In this document: positions 43,460 to 53,063 of the stretch, in pieces | Numbering within the stretch: position 1 is the stretch's first letter | How the letters are laid out: each line of letters opens with the position of its first letter | Origin: DATAZK01 sp963731205 | GTDB taxonomy: Bacteria > Actinomycetota > Actinomycetes > Frankiales > Frankiaceae | Direction: 5' to 3' | Length of the DNA stretch: 64,000 bases | Assembly (NCBI GenBank): GCA_963731205.1 | Contig: CAVSUJ010000002.1 | Span: forward strand, 124,001 to 188,000 | The notes under the pieces: model-generated | What the model was told of the DNA's origin: nothing | What the model saw: only the letters and a program-made list of their open reading frames with translations | The model's database searches: none | Program-made: the position numbers and the translations under genes

Positions 43460-43753
43460 TCAGCCGAACGCGCGTTCCCCGGCGATGTCGTAGATCTTGA
43501 CCTCGAAGCCCTTGGGCGCAGGGCCGCTACCACGCGGAGCCTTGGAGACCTCGACCATGTGGGCGTCGAAGGAGGCCTGATCGGCCCACCGCTCGAAGAG
43601 CACGACGCGGGTCTCGTCGACGGGGTCGGCGCTCATGACGTACTCGAGGTTGCCGCCCTCGCTCCGCGTCGCGAGCATGGCGTCTGCACGCCCTGCGAGG
43701 AAGGCGTCCCGGTCCGCCGGATCGACCACGAAATGTCCCGCCACGATCAGCAT
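43460..43753 (-). CDS. ABM-domain (quinol monooxygenase-like) protein
   Basis: Product of 97 aa with an antibiotic-biosynthesis-monooxygenase ferredoxin-like fold: VAGHFVVDPADRDAFLAG, ETRVVLFERWADQASFDAHM. Members often act as cofactor-free monooxygenases or dimeric binding proteins. It lies 29 nt after the MFS gene and 84 nt before the catabolic operon. Confidence 0.8.
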   Translation of the reverse strand: MLIVAGHFVVDPADRDAFLAGRADAMLATRSEGGNLEYVMSADPVDETRVVLFERWADQASFDAHMVEVSKAPRGSGPAPKGFEVKIYDIAGERAFG

Positions 43754-43782
43754 GCCGGCCGCCCTTCTCTGTTCACCGTTGA

Positions 43783-45297
43783 TCAGGTGACCTTAGGGGG
43801 CGGTGCAAGCAGGGGCGGCGAGAGGGTCTCCAATGCGGCCTCGTCCTCGGCCGGCACGGTCGGCGCGACCGGCTGCTTCGCCGAGCGGGATCGCACCATC
43901 AGCAGGACGACGAGCAGCGCGGCGCCCATGGAAAGGGACGAGCCCGTGAGCACGGCCGATGTCCCGTGTCCAAGGAGCAGCTGGGCCCGCCGCGCAGCAC
44001 TCACGCCCGCCGGCACGTGCGTTGCGGCCCGGGTGGTGGCCGCGCCGAAGACGGTGACCATCACGGCAAGACCGAGCGAGGCACCGGTCTGCTGGCTGAC
44101 GTTCACCAAGCCCGACGCCGCCCCCTCGTCCCGCGGCGGGACGCCGGCGACGGAAACCCCGGTCAGTAGGGCGAACGCGACCCCGACCCCGACCCCGAGC
44201 ATCATCATCGGGAGCACGATGTTGGGCCAGAACTGGGTGCTCGCGGATAGCCGGCTGAGCCAGATCATGCCGATGAGCGCGGTGCCCGTCCCGCCGGCGA
44301 TGAACTCCCAACCACGCAGCCGCGGCGGAATGCGATGCAGCAGCTGCGCCGTCGTGAACATCACCAGGGTCAACGGCAGGAACGCGTACCCGACATCCAG
44401 CGGGCTGTAGTTGCGGGCGCCTTCGAGATACACGCTGATGTAGAAGAAGAACGAGAACATGCCGCCGTTGATGAAGACCCGCGCCAGATACGACCCGGCC
44501 CGGGTCTTTTCGACGAACAGGCGCAGCGGGGTGATGGGCTGCTCCGCCCGCAGTTCTGTCACGACGAAGGCGACCATCAACCCGGCGCCGACAGCGAATC
44601 CGGCGAGCGCCCAGGCGTTGGTCCAGCCGTCCTCGGCGGCGCGCACGAAGGCGTAGACGAGCAGCGTCATGCCGAGCGTCGACGTCACCGCGCCCGCGAT
44701 GTCGAACCGGCCCGGATGGCGCTCTGTGTCGGGCAGGATGCGAGGCCCGAAGACGACGATCGCCGCCCCGATGGGGACGTTGATGAACATGCCCCAGCGC
44801 CACGACAGCGTTGTCGTCAGCAAGCCGCCGACAATCAGGCCGACGGCGGTGCCGCCGCTGGCGACCGAGCTGTACATCGCGATCGCCCGGGCCCGGGCGT
44901 GAACCTGCTTGAACGTCGTCAGGAGCAGCGCGAGCGTCGACGGGGCGGCCACGGCGCCCGCGATTCCCTGGATGGCCCGCCCGATGACGAGAACCTGCGC
45001 GGTCGGAGCCAGTCCCGCGAGCAACGAGGCTGCAGCGAAGACGGCCACGCCCGACAAGAAGACCCTGCGACGGCCGAAGATGTCACCGAGGCGAGCCCCG
45101 AGCAGCAGCAGCCCCCCGAAAGCCAGCGTGTATGCGTTCTGCACCCACGAGAGCCCCGAGCTCGAGAAGTGCAGCGACTCGCGAATCTTCGGCAGCGCCG
45201 TCACGATGACCGAGGTGTCCAGCGTGAACATCAGCTGGCACGACAAGATCATCACAAGCACCAGCGTCGGCGACGAGGCGTGAGATCGTGACTTCAC
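43783..45297 (-). CDS. MFS drug/metabolite exporter (DHA2 family)
   Basis: Product of 504 aa with 14 predicted helices, the DHA2 (EmrB/QacA) topology. DTSVIVTALPKI and LGDIFGRRRVF (motif A) are clear. The GTG at 45297 is a provisional start, with no good Shine-Dalgarno; longer readings add no family similarity. It may export an intermediate or an inhibitory substrate of the neighbouring operon, which is inference. Confidence 0.85.
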   Translation of the reverse strand: MKSRSHASSPTLVLVMILSCQLMFTLDTSVIVTALPKIRESLHFSSSGLSWVQNAYTLAFGGLLLLGARLGDIFGRRRVFLSGVAVFAAASLLAGLAPTAQVLVIGRAIQGIAGAVAAPSTLALLLTTFKQVHARARAIAMYSSVASGGTAVGLIVGGLLTTTLSWRWGMFINVPIGAAIVVFGPRILPDTERHPGRFDIAGAVTSTLGMTLLVYAFVRAAEDGWTNAWALAGFAVGAGLMVAFVVTELRAEQPITPLRLFVEKTRAGSYLARVFINGGMFSFFFYISVYLEGARNYSPLDVGYAFLPLTLVMFTTAQLLHRIPPRLRGWEFIAGGTGTALIGMIWLSRLSASTQFWPNIVLPMMMLGVGVGVAFALLTGVSVAGVPPRDEGAASGLVNVSQQTGASLGLAVMVTVFGAATTRAATHVPAGVSAARRAQLLLGHGTSAVLTGSSLSMGAALLVVLLMVRSRSAKQPVAPTVPAEDEAALETLSPPLLAPPPKVT

Positions 45298-45423
45298 CGA
45301 GGCGGTAATCCCTGTGGTGGATCCGGGTTGTTTGCGGTCAACGAACTTTAGCGCCGAGCGTGCGGGGCTTCGCACCCGCGTCCGTTCTTGCCGACCCGGC
45401 AGCGGCCAGGCAGCCTGGGAGCC

Positions 45424-45657
45424 ATGAGCAAAGGTGCGAAGAAGTGGAACGAGCTCAGTCCCCGCGCCCGACGGTTCATCCTCGTCGGCGGTGCGTTCGA
45501 GGGCCTGCTGAAGATTGCGGCGCTCATCGATCTGCGACGCCGGCCGGCCGCTGAGATCCGGGGCAGCAAGCGGCGCTGGGCGGCCGCGATCGTGCTGATC
45601 AATTCCGTCGGGGCCGTCCCGATCGCGTACTTCATCCGTGGACGGCGGAAGGGGTGA
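45424..45657 (+). CDS. Small membrane protein
   Basis: Product of 77 aa with a basic start (MSKGAKKWNELSPRARR) and two hydrophobic segments (about 18-35 and 52-69) joined by an Arg-rich loop. GGGAG precedes the ATG. Short proteins of this type (two-helix, PLDc_N/DUF5652-like in appearance) are common in actinobacteria; function unknown. Confidence 0.6.
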   Translation: MSKGAKKWNELSPRARRFILVGGAFEGLLKIAALIDLRRRPAAEIRGSKRRWAAAIVLINSVGAVPIAYFIRGRRKG

Positions 45658-45663
45658 CTGCCC

Positions 45664-46314
45664 TCAGAGGTGGCGAGCCGCCGCGACCGTCGCGAGCTCC
45701 GGTGGGGTCGGCCAGGAGTTGGCGCGACAGCCCTGCAGGCTGATCGACTGCTGCTGCATCACCGGGGCAAGCGCGCCGGGAGCGGGGCAGAACCGGTGGC
45801 CCAGCCCAAGCCAGTGGCCGACCTCATGGTTGATCACCATGATCTGGTAGCTCGTCAGGCTCGCCGGCCAGCCGTACGTCGTGCCGTTGTGGAAACGGAC
45901 GGAATTGATGATGACGTTACGGCCGATGCTGCAGCTGAGATTCGACGTGCAGATCGGGCTGAAGAGCGGCAGCTGATCGGGGCTCGCGAGCCAGATGGTG
46001 AAGTCGCCGCCGTAAAGAACCTGCTTGAAGGCGATCTTCCCGCCGAGTGACCAGCCCCGGGGATCGTTCAGCGCCAGGGTGGCGAGCTTGGCCAGCGTGC
46101 CCACGTCAGCGTCACGCAAATGCACGGTGCCTGCCACGTTGATCGTGTATGTGTACGTGATCCGCGGAGGCGGCGGTGTGCATGCGGTCGGCAGCACCAC
46201 TCCACAGATCAGCGCGCCGGCCAGAGCGGGCGCCCGAAGGCCGCCCAAACCCTTGGACGTGAACCATCGCCGAGGGTTGGCGAGCCGTGCCATGAGACGA
46301 GCCACACTGCCCAT
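45664..46314 (-). CDS. Lipoprotein with metzincin-type zinc site (DUF3152-like)
   Basis: Product of 216 aa. A signal peptide ends in a PTAC lipobox. H163-E-V-G-H167-W-L-G-L-G-H173 is a complete HExxHxxGxxH metzincin zinc motif, and APVMQQQS is a possible Met-turn, so it is probably an extracellular metalloprotease or protease-like protein. Start is uncertain between ATG 46314 and ATG 46293. It diverges from the SDR gene at 46403. Confidence 0.75.
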   Translation of the reverse strand: MGSVARLMARLANPRRWFTSKGLGGLRAPALAGALICGVVLPTACTPPPPRITYTYTINVAGTVHLRDADVGTLAKLATLALNDPRGWSLGGKIAFKQVLYGGDFTIWLASPDQLPLFSPICTSNLSCSIGRNVIINSVRFHNGTTYGWPASLTSYQIMVINHEVGHWLGLGHRFCPAPGALAPVMQQQSISLQGCRANSWPTPPELATVAAARHL

Positions 46315-46402
46315 TCGGCAGTACCGGTCGCGTCGCGAGCAAACGTCCGAGGATGATTCGGCGAGACAGCGGCGGCCGCAGACGACGGAATGGGGAGACG
46401 CG

Positions 46403-47245
46403 ATGGGATCGTTCGACGGAAGGGTCGCGCTCATCACCGGCGGCGCCCGCGGTCAGGGCCGTTCGCATGCCGTGGCGCTGGCCCGCGAGGGTGCCGACAT
46501 CGTCATCTGCGACTGGTTCGGCGGGCTCGACACCATCCGCTACCCGCTGCCCGAGCGCGGCGACATGGAGCAGACGGTGAAGCTCGTCGAGGCCGAAGGC
46601 CGGCGCTGCCTGGCGGTCGAAGCCGACGTCCGCGACCTGCCGGCGCTGGAGTCCTTGGTCACCCAGGCGACCGAGGAGTTCGGACGCATCGACATCGCCT
46701 GCGCCAACGCCGGGGTGGCCACGACGAGCGGCAAGCCCGTCCATGAGATGACGCCCGAATCGTGGCGCCAGGTCATCGACATCAATCTGACCGGCGTGTT
46801 CAACACGATCCATGCCGTCGCGCCCGGCATGGTCGAGCGACGCTACGGCCGCATCATCGCGACCGCGTCGATGATGGGCCGCACCGGTGGGCCACACGTC
46901 GCCGGCTACGCCTCCTCGAAGTGGGGCGTCATCGGGCTGGTGAAGTCCGCCGCCCACGACCTGGCACAGTTCGGCATCACGGTCAACGCCATCGCGCCCG
47001 GAAACGTCGACACTCCGATGATCCAGAACGAGGCCATCCGCAAGCTCATGCGGCCGGAGTTGGACCACCCCACGCGTGAAGATGCCGCTGCGGCTTTCCA
47101 GCGGTTGCACGTCATCCCGATCCCCTGGCTCGAGGCGGAGGAGATCTCGCGGGCGGTGCTCTACCTCGCCGCCGAGCAGGCACGCGGAATCAGCGGCACG
47201 GTCATGTCCGTCGACGCGGGGGCCTCGGCGCGCGTCACCGCGTGA
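46403..47245 (+). CDS. Mycofactocin-coupled SDR family oxidoreductase
   Basis: Product of 280 aa. GGARGQGRSHAVALAREGADI and the CDWFGGLDTIRYPLP extension near residues 40-55 match the mycofactocin-coupled SDR type (TIGR03971), which carries a tightly bound NAD reoxidised through mycofactocin. YASSK is the catalytic Y-x3-K. GGGGAG precedes the ATG. It implies that the genome has a mycofactocin cluster elsewhere, and the substrate is probably a secondary alcohol. Confidence 0.85.
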   Translation: MGSFDGRVALITGGARGQGRSHAVALAREGADIVICDWFGGLDTIRYPLPERGDMEQTVKLVEAEGRRCLAVEADVRDLPALESLVTQATEEFGRIDIACANAGVATTSGKPVHEMTPESWRQVIDINLTGVFNTIHAVAPGMVERRYGRIIATASMMGRTGGPHVAGYASSKWGVIGLVKSAAHDLAQFGITVNAIAPGNVDTPMIQNEAIRKLMRPELDHPTREDAAAAFQRLHVIPIPWLEAEEISRAVLYLAAEQARGISGTVMSVDAGASARVTA

Positions 47246-47335
47246 CCCGCCTGGACGGGACGAACGGCCCTGTTCGATGCCTTGACGGCGGCGCAGGCTT
47301 GACATGGCGAACGCGCCCCGTCAAGGAGGACGACC

Positions 47336-47701
47336 ATGCCCACCCCCACGAAACGTACGACCGCCGCCAAGGCCACGAAAACAGCCACGGCCACGAAAAC
47401 AGCCAAGGCAGGCAAGACCGCCACGCTGAAGAGTGCGGCCGGCAAGACCGCCGATATGTCGCAGGACGTCTTCACGTCGGTCGAGGCCGGCCAGCGCACG
47501 GCGATCGCCGCCGTTCGCACGTTCGTCGACACCGTTGACAATGCGCTGCCCAGCGGGGTGCACCCGTCGCGCCGCGAGACTGTCATCGACGCGGCTCTGG
47601 ACATGGCGGACAAGCTCGTCACCACGCAGTACCACTTCCTGCGCACAGTGGTCCGCAGCGCCGACCGCTCGCTGAAGCTGTCGGGCAACAAAGAGAAGTA
47701 G
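47336..47701 (+). CDS. Lys/Ala/Thr-rich small protein
   Basis: Product of 121 aa. The first 38 residues are histone-H1-like (repeats of TKTA and AAKATKTAT), followed by a helical domain with RRETVIDAALDMADKLVTTQYHFLRTVVRSAD. AAGGAGG precedes the ATG. The basic tail suggests binding to DNA, heparan or teichoic-type polymers. No assigned family. Confidence 0.65.
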   Translation: MPTPTKRTTAAKATKTATATKTAKAGKTATLKSAAGKTADMSQDVFTSVEAGQRTAIAAVRTFVDTVDNALPSGVHPSRRETVIDAALDMADKLVTTQYHFLRTVVRSADRSLKLSGNKEK

Positions 47702-47767
47702 GCGGCGCGGCCGGCCGCTGGAACCCCCCGCCACCGGCCGCCGAACGCGCTGGGCCATCCTTAGAAC

Positions 47768-49021
47768 ATGACGACTGCGACCACCCCCACGGACCTCAGC
47801 AGCCTGGGCCGCATCTTCGCCGAACCCAGCGCCTACGCCGACCCTGTCGCCTGGCACGCGGCCGCCAAGCGGCTGCGCGAAGAAGCGCCGATCATCAAGG
47901 TCAGCCTGCCGGACTATCCCGAGTTCTATGCAGTCACGCGCCATGCCGACGTGATGGAGATCGAGCGCAATCCCGAGGTCTTCACCAACGCGCCCGTCCC
48001 TGCCCTCGCCACTCTCGCCGAGCGGCAGGAGGGCGGCGACACCGCCGGCATGAAGACCCTCGTGCAGATGGACGGTGACGAGCACCGCGCTCACCGGATC
48101 ATCGTCAACGACTGGTTCAAACCCCGCAACGTCCGCAAGATGCAGGAGCGGGTCGATGAGCTCGCGAAGCAATACATCGACCAGATGCAGGCGCTCGGCG
48201 GTGAATGCGATTTCGCCAAGGAGATCGCGACGCACTTCCCCCTGCAGGTGATCCTGTCGATCCTCGGGCTCCCCGAGTCCGACTACGCCAAGATGCTCAA
48301 GCTGACGCAGGAACTCTTCGGCGCGGAGGACCCCGACATCGGGCGCGCGGGCGAAGATGCCAGCGTCCTCGGGGTCATGATGGACTTCTACGGCTACTTC
48401 ACCCAGCTCGCCGCTGACCGCCGGGCACATCCCACCGACGATCTCGCGTCGGTCATCGCCAATGCCGAGCTCAACGGTGCGCCGCTGCCCGACATGGATG
48501 TCTTCGGCTTCTACCTGATCATCTCGACCGCCGGCCACGACACGACGTCGAACTCACTCGCCGGCGGCTTGCTCGGCCTGATGGAGCACCCGGATCAGCT
48601 GGCGCTGCTGAAGGAAAACCCCGACATCATCGAGAATGCGGCGAACGAGCTGATTCGTTACGCGTCACCGGTGAAGCACTTCATCCGCACCTGCCAGGAG
48701 ACGATCACGATCGGCGACGTGACGTTCCAGCCGGGCGACATCGCACTGCTGTCGTACGCGTCGGCGAACCGCGACGAGGACGTCTTCCCCGACCCGTTCA
48801 AGCTCGACCTCCGGCGCGAGAACGCCGGATCGCATCTCGCCTTCGGGTTCGGGCCACACTTCTGCCTCGGCGCCCACCTGGCGCGGATGGAGATCCGCAC
48901 CCTGTTCAAGGAGCTCGTCGGACGTCTCGACACGGTGGAACTGACGGCCGAGCCGACGTTCGTGCAGTCCCGTCTGGTGAGCGGGCCGAAGACGTTACCG
49001 GTGCGCTACACCTGGCGCTGA
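47768..49021 (+). CDS. Cytochrome P450
   Basis: Product of 417 aa. Heme cysteine C366 in FGFGPHFCLGAH, oxygen-binding AGHDTT (255-260) and ExxR E294-R297. Unlike the P450 at 40107 it stands alone between a small basic protein and the HNH nuclease. Relationship to steroid or fatty-acid P450s is plausible but cannot be judged by eye. Confidence 0.92.
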   Translation: MTTATTPTDLSSLGRIFAEPSAYADPVAWHAAAKRLREEAPIIKVSLPDYPEFYAVTRHADVMEIERNPEVFTNAPVPALATLAERQEGGDTAGMKTLVQMDGDEHRAHRIIVNDWFKPRNVRKMQERVDELAKQYIDQMQALGGECDFAKEIATHFPLQVILSILGLPESDYAKMLKLTQELFGAEDPDIGRAGEDASVLGVMMDFYGYFTQLAADRRAHPTDDLASVIANAELNGAPLPDMDVFGFYLIISTAGHDTTSNSLAGGLLGLMEHPDQLALLKENPDIIENAANELIRYASPVKHFIRTCQETITIGDVTFQPGDIALLSYASANRDEDVFPDPFKLDLRRENAGSHLAFGFGPHFCLGAHLARMEIRTLFKELVGRLDTVELTAEPTFVQSRLVSGPKTLPVRYTWR

Positions 49022-49037
49022 GCCCGATCGACTGACT

Positions 49038-50351
49038 TCAGAACGGGCAGTCCTTGGAGTCCGCTGCGCGGTGGTCTTCGGGTTGGACCGGGTAGCGACG
49101 CCCGAGCGAGCTGATCCAGGTGAGCGGTTCGGTGGCCGACGTTTGCAGCTTCCATCCGCCGCGGTGTTTGACTTTGTGATGGTTGCCGCACTGAGGATGA
49201 AGGTTGGCGCGGTCAGTCCGGCCGCCGCCCGAAACGCCCTGCCGGTATGGCTGCCGATGCTCGATGTCACAACCTTCCGCCGACCGGTTGCACGTCGGGA
49301 AAATGCAGCTCCGGTCACGGTTTTTGACGAACCGGGCGAGCGCAGCGGAGGGCTGGTAACTCGTCGTCCCAAGGTCGAGCAACGCGCCCGTCAGCGGGTC
49401 GAGGACCATACGACGCCACCGGCCGTCGGCGGCAAGGGTGCGCGCCAGCGGCGCCGGGAGCGGCCCGTAGCCGGCAAGCTCACCGGGGTTGTCCTGCAGG
49501 CCGAGCAGGGTAGGCAGGTCGATCGTGACATTCACCCCGGCCGGCTGAGGCGGCTGGTCGCACCCGATCGCGAGATGGACCAGCGCATCGGCGCGTAGCG
49601 CTTCGATCGACAGCCAGCCATCGGTACCGCGCTGTGGGCCGGCGGCCTTCAGCTGCTGGGCGATGGCGTCGGCGACGCCGAAGACGGCCATCACGTCGGT
49701 CGCGGAGGCGACGAGGCGCAGCTCGGCCATGCCATCCGGCAAGGGCTGCCACTCCAGCGTGCGCTCCTGATGCGCTTTGCGGACCCGTTCCCCGGCACCG
49801 TCGGGATCCGCCGCGAGCACCGCCCGCCGCAAGCAACGGCGAAGCTGCCCGACCGTCTGATGTGGTGCTCGGCCGAGCACCTTCGTCGCGACGGCTCGAG
49901 CCTTCTCCACTGTGAGGGCAGACGTGGTGTCGACTATCGCGTCAGCCTGCTTGAAGGTGATCTCGCCGGCGGCCAGCGCGGCGTGCACCATCGGCAGCTC
50001 GTGGGTCAACTTCCGGGCCGTCTCGAGCTGACCCGCAGCGGTGCTGTCGGCGATGCGCAGCGCTGCACCGATCTCGGCGTGCGCCGCCCGCAGCGGCATA
50101 TCCAACGGATCCTTTGCATCAAGCAGCGGCCGCGTCGCTGCCTCGACCGCATCGGCGACCTTGGCCAGCACGGGCTGCATCACGGCGGTCAGCCACGACG
50201 CCTGGCGCTCGAGGGCGACGAGGAGATCAACCCGGGCTGACGCCGACAACGCCGTATCGGCAAGGGGAGCCAGGGCGGCAATGGCATCGGGGCCGGGCGG
50301 CGCAATGAGCGCAGCAGCGACCCTTCCGTGAGGACTCAGACACTCGAACAT
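49038..50351 (-). CDS. DUF222/HNH endonuclease (13E12 family)
   Basis: Product of 437 aa. The N-terminal DUF222 region has the Ala/Leu-rich helices typical of mycobacterial 13E12-repeat proteins. The C-terminal HNH nuclease carries CNRSAEGCDIEHRQPYRQGG-like residues and NLHPQCGNHHKVKH, with cysteine pairs binding zinc. Copies are multiplied and mobile-like in actinobacterial genomes, possibly as selfish or mobile elements. No flanking repeats were seen here. Confidence 0.88.
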   Translation of the reverse strand: MFECLSPHGRVAAALIAPPGPDAIAALAPLADTALSASARVDLLVALERQASWLTAVMQPVLAKVADAVEAATRPLLDAKDPLDMPLRAAHAEIGAALRIADSTAAGQLETARKLTHELPMVHAALAAGEITFKQADAIVDTTSALTVEKARAVATKVLGRAPHQTVGQLRRCLRRAVLAADPDGAGERVRKAHQERTLEWQPLPDGMAELRLVASATDVMAVFGVADAIAQQLKAAGPQRGTDGWLSIEALRADALVHLAIGCDQPPQPAGVNVTIDLPTLLGLQDNPGELAGYGPLPAPLARTLAADGRWRRMVLDPLTGALLDLGTTSYQPSAALARFVKNRDRSCIFPTCNRSAEGCDIEHRQPYRQGVSGGGRTDRANLHPQCGNHHKVKHRGGWKLQTSATEPLTWISSLGRRYPVQPEDHRAADSKDCPF

Positions 50352-50475
50352 GTGTGCGAGTCTATCAGCGCCAGACGCCCCAATCCCCTTTGTTCACCGG
50401 CCAATTGCACGCCGGCGCCGCACCTGATGCCGAGCCGGTCGGCCGCTGAAATCCCGCCAGTGATAGAACCTGCCG

Positions 50476-51810
50476 GTGGAGCCGGACGCTGAGCTGAGGC
50501 CGATCGCCGAGTGGATCGAGGCGAACGTCGGCGGGAGGATCGTGCGCGCGGCGCGTCAGCCGCGCTGGCGGCCGGTGTGGTTCATCGATGTGCAGCGCGA
50601 CGGCGAACTGCTCGAGCTCTATGTCCGCGGCGACCGGCTCGATTTCCCGGGCGCCTTTCCGTTCGAGCACGAGATGCTGTGTCAGAAGCTGCTCGAGGAG
50701 CACGGGATCCCCGTTCCGCACGTGTACGGCTGGATTGATGATCCTCGCGCGTTCGTCACGGATCGGGCGCCGGGAAAGCCTGACTTCATTGGTCTTTCAC
50801 CGGCCGAGCGTGACGCGGTGGTCGACGACTACCTGAACATCCTGGCCCGCCTGCACGCGCTCGACGTCGAACCGTTCGCCCGCGGCGGTGTCATGCGAGC
50901 CACGACTCCTGCCGGCTCGGGCGAGCTCGGCATGCAGCGCTATGTCGACAACTATCGCGCCACGAAGAAGCGCCCGGATCCGTTCCTCGAGTTCTGCCTG
51001 GCGTGGCTTTCGCGCCACCCGGTCGACACCCGTGGCCGCGAGTCGATGGTGCTGTGGGACACCGGCCAGTTCCACCAGCGGGGCGGCCGGGTCGAGGCGA
51101 TCCTCGACGTCGAGCTCGCCCACATCGGCGATCCGATGATGGACCTCGCGGCCTTCCGGATGCGCGACACCGTCATCGGATATGGCGATTTCGACGCGCT
51201 TTACGCCCGCTACGGCGAGCTCATCGGCCGGCCGGTCGACCTCGAAGCAATCGAGCTGCATCACATCGCGTTCACGCTGTCGAACCAGCTCGCATTCCAT
51301 TCCGCGCTCGCCGATCCGCCGCCGGGCTCGGACTACATGACGAATCTGCAATGGTGCAACGAGACGAATCTCTTTGCGGTGGAGGCGATTGCTGACGCGA
51401 TCGGAGTCGAACTGCCCGGAGTGCAACTGCCGCCCGTATCGCGCACGCCGGTCACGCGCGCCCATGAGCACCTCGCGCTGATGCTGCGCCACTTCCCGGT
51501 GGAAGACGAATTCGCCGAATACCAGCGGGGCACGGCGTTCCGGCTGGCCCGTCATCTCACCCGCGCCGACGAGATCGGAGCCGCCTGCGTCGACGCCGAC
51601 CTCGATGACCTGCAGGCACTTCTCGGCCGTCGTCCGGCGACATGGCAGGACGGCGACGCCGAACTCGAACGCTTCGTCCTCGCCGACGACGGCAGCCGCG
51701 ACGAAGAGCTCGTGCTGCTCTTCAACCGCCGGCTCTGGCGCGCCCACCAGCAGATGGGCCCGGCCGGATCGGCCATGACGAGACACCTGCCGATCCAGCG
51801 ATTCCACTGA
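50476..51810 (+). CDS. APH-fold phosphotransferase-like protein, degenerate active site
   Basis: Product of 444 aa, GTG start. It aligns with the phosphotransferase family through IPVPHVYGWIDDPRAFV, LHALDVEPF and EAILDVELAHIGDPMMDLAAF. The catalytic loop normally HGDxGPGN is VLWDTGQF here and lacks the His-Gly, and the metal-site DWE reads DVE. Kinase activity is doubtful; a regulatory or substrate-binding role is possible. Confidence 0.8.
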   Translation: MEPDAELRPIAEWIEANVGGRIVRAARQPRWRPVWFIDVQRDGELLELYVRGDRLDFPGAFPFEHEMLCQKLLEEHGIPVPHVYGWIDDPRAFVTDRAPGKPDFIGLSPAERDAVVDDYLNILARLHALDVEPFARGGVMRATTPAGSGELGMQRYVDNYRATKKRPDPFLEFCLAWLSRHPVDTRGRESMVLWDTGQFHQRGGRVEAILDVELAHIGDPMMDLAAFRMRDTVIGYGDFDALYARYGELIGRPVDLEAIELHHIAFTLSNQLAFHSALADPPPGSDYMTNLQWCNETNLFAVEAIADAIGVELPGVQLPPVSRTPVTRAHEHLALMLRHFPVEDEFAEYQRGTAFRLARHLTRADEIGAACVDADLDDLQALLGRRPATWQDGDAELERFVLADDGSRDEELVLLFNRRLWRAHQQMGPAGSAMTRHLPIQRFH

Positions 51811-51814
51811 TGTC

Positions 51815-53029
51815 TCAGCCTTTTCGGGCCTCGGCCCTGGCCGTCGCGATCGCCGCGGCAGACAACGCATAGTCCTCGACCGCCCCGCGGGCGAGCGCAC
51901 CGACACTCGCCGGGCGCGCCAGCAGCTTCAAGGCGATGAGCCCAACCGGGAGCAGGCTGAGCGGATCGCGCCGCACCGGCGTGAGCACCTCAGGCGCGCC
52001 ACCGATCGCCCCGCGGGACAGCGCGCACGAGGCGATCGCGCGGAGGACGGCCAGCCGGCTGCGCTGATTCTCGGCGACGCCCATTGCCACCGCCATGGCG
52101 CTGCGCGTCGTGACGCCTGCGCGCGCGATGAGCGGCTCGCGGGGCAGTGCTCCACCGGTCGCGAGTGCGATCGTGAGCGCCGGGAAATCGACACCGGCAT
52201 ACGCAGCGTTGCCCGGCTCCACCATCCGCGGGTTGCACTCGATGAAGAGCGGTTCGCCGCCCTGGTGGAGATAGTCGATCGTCAGGCTCCCATGCCAGCC
52301 AAGGTGTTCACCGATGCGGGCGGCATGCCTGCGGGCCTCGGGATGGTCGACGGTGAGGCGCGCTGCCGCCGATCCCCCGGCCCCGACTGCGCTCTGCACG
52401 CTGGTATGAATCGCGAGCAGACGTCCGTGATCGAACAGCCCTTGCACCTGTCCGTACTGTCCCGGTGCCGGCGCCTGACCCATCAGGCTGTCCCCGGGCG
52501 AGCTCATCTCGCGGATGGCTTCCCGCTCCTCGGAGGCGCTCGTGACGCGGCGCACCGAGCGGCCGGCGGTCCCGTGCGAAGCCTTCACCCAGTAGGGATA
52601 CGGAGTGGGATCGGGCGGGTCGTCGATGCGCCACCATCGCGGCTGCGGTACCTCGAGTTCATCGAGCAGTTCCGCGAATTCGACCTTGCCCTGCACTCGG
52701 TCGAACGCTTCGATCGAGGCCACGGCCACGGGCGCATCGGCCGGAAGCAGGCTCCGGCCGGCGGCAAAGAGCCACGCCTGCTCATGCGTTGCGAGCAGGG
52801 CTTCGTACTCCGCGCCCGCCATCAATTCGGCCACCAGCGCGAGGTAGCCGAGCGGATCCGTGGACGGTCGCGGCGCACGGATGATGCGCCGGGCCCAGCG
52901 GCTGAAGCGGCTGAGCGTGACGTCCCGCGTCGTCAGCACATCTGCGCGCACGCCACGCATGCCGAGGACGGTCAGCGTCTCGCGCGACGTCAGACTCGAA
53001 CCCTCCGAAAGCAGCACGACCACGTTCAT
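51815..53029 (-). CDS. ATP-grasp domain protein
   Basis: Product of 404 aa. The ATP-grasp features are PYWVKASHGTAGRSVRRV, the acidic LFIECNPRMVEPGNAAY metal loop and the Lys in YWVKAS. It may ligate a carboxylate to an amine or sugar. The ATG at 53029 was chosen because the family sequence starts MNVVVLLSEG. It follows the CGNR regulator on the same strand with a gap of 34 nt. Confidence 0.8.
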   Translation of the reverse strand: MNVVVLLSEGSSLTSRETLTVLGMRGVRADVLTTRDVTLSRFSRWARRIIRAPRPSTDPLGYLALVAELMAGAEYEALLATHEQAWLFAAGRSLLPADAPVAVASIEAFDRVQGKVEFAELLDELEVPQPRWWRIDDPPDPTPYPYWVKASHGTAGRSVRRVTSASEEREAIREMSSPGDSLMGQAPAPGQYGQVQGLFDHGRLLAIHTSVQSAVGAGGSAAARLTVDHPEARRHAARIGEHLGWHGSLTIDYLHQGGEPLFIECNPRMVEPGNAAYAGVDFPALTIALATGGALPREPLIARAGVTTRSAMAVAMGVAENQRSRLAVLRAIASCALSRGAIGGAPEVLTPVRRDPLSLLPVGLIALKLLARPASVGALARGAVEDYALSAAAIATARAEARKG

Positions 53030-53063
53030 CACCGTAATCCGGGGGCCGTCCCCCGGGATCGCG

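Noticed and set aside
49038..50351. Intron- or IS-like mobile element around the HNH gene
   Set aside because: No terminal inverted repeats or target-site duplications are visible at the borders of the DUF222/HNH gene.
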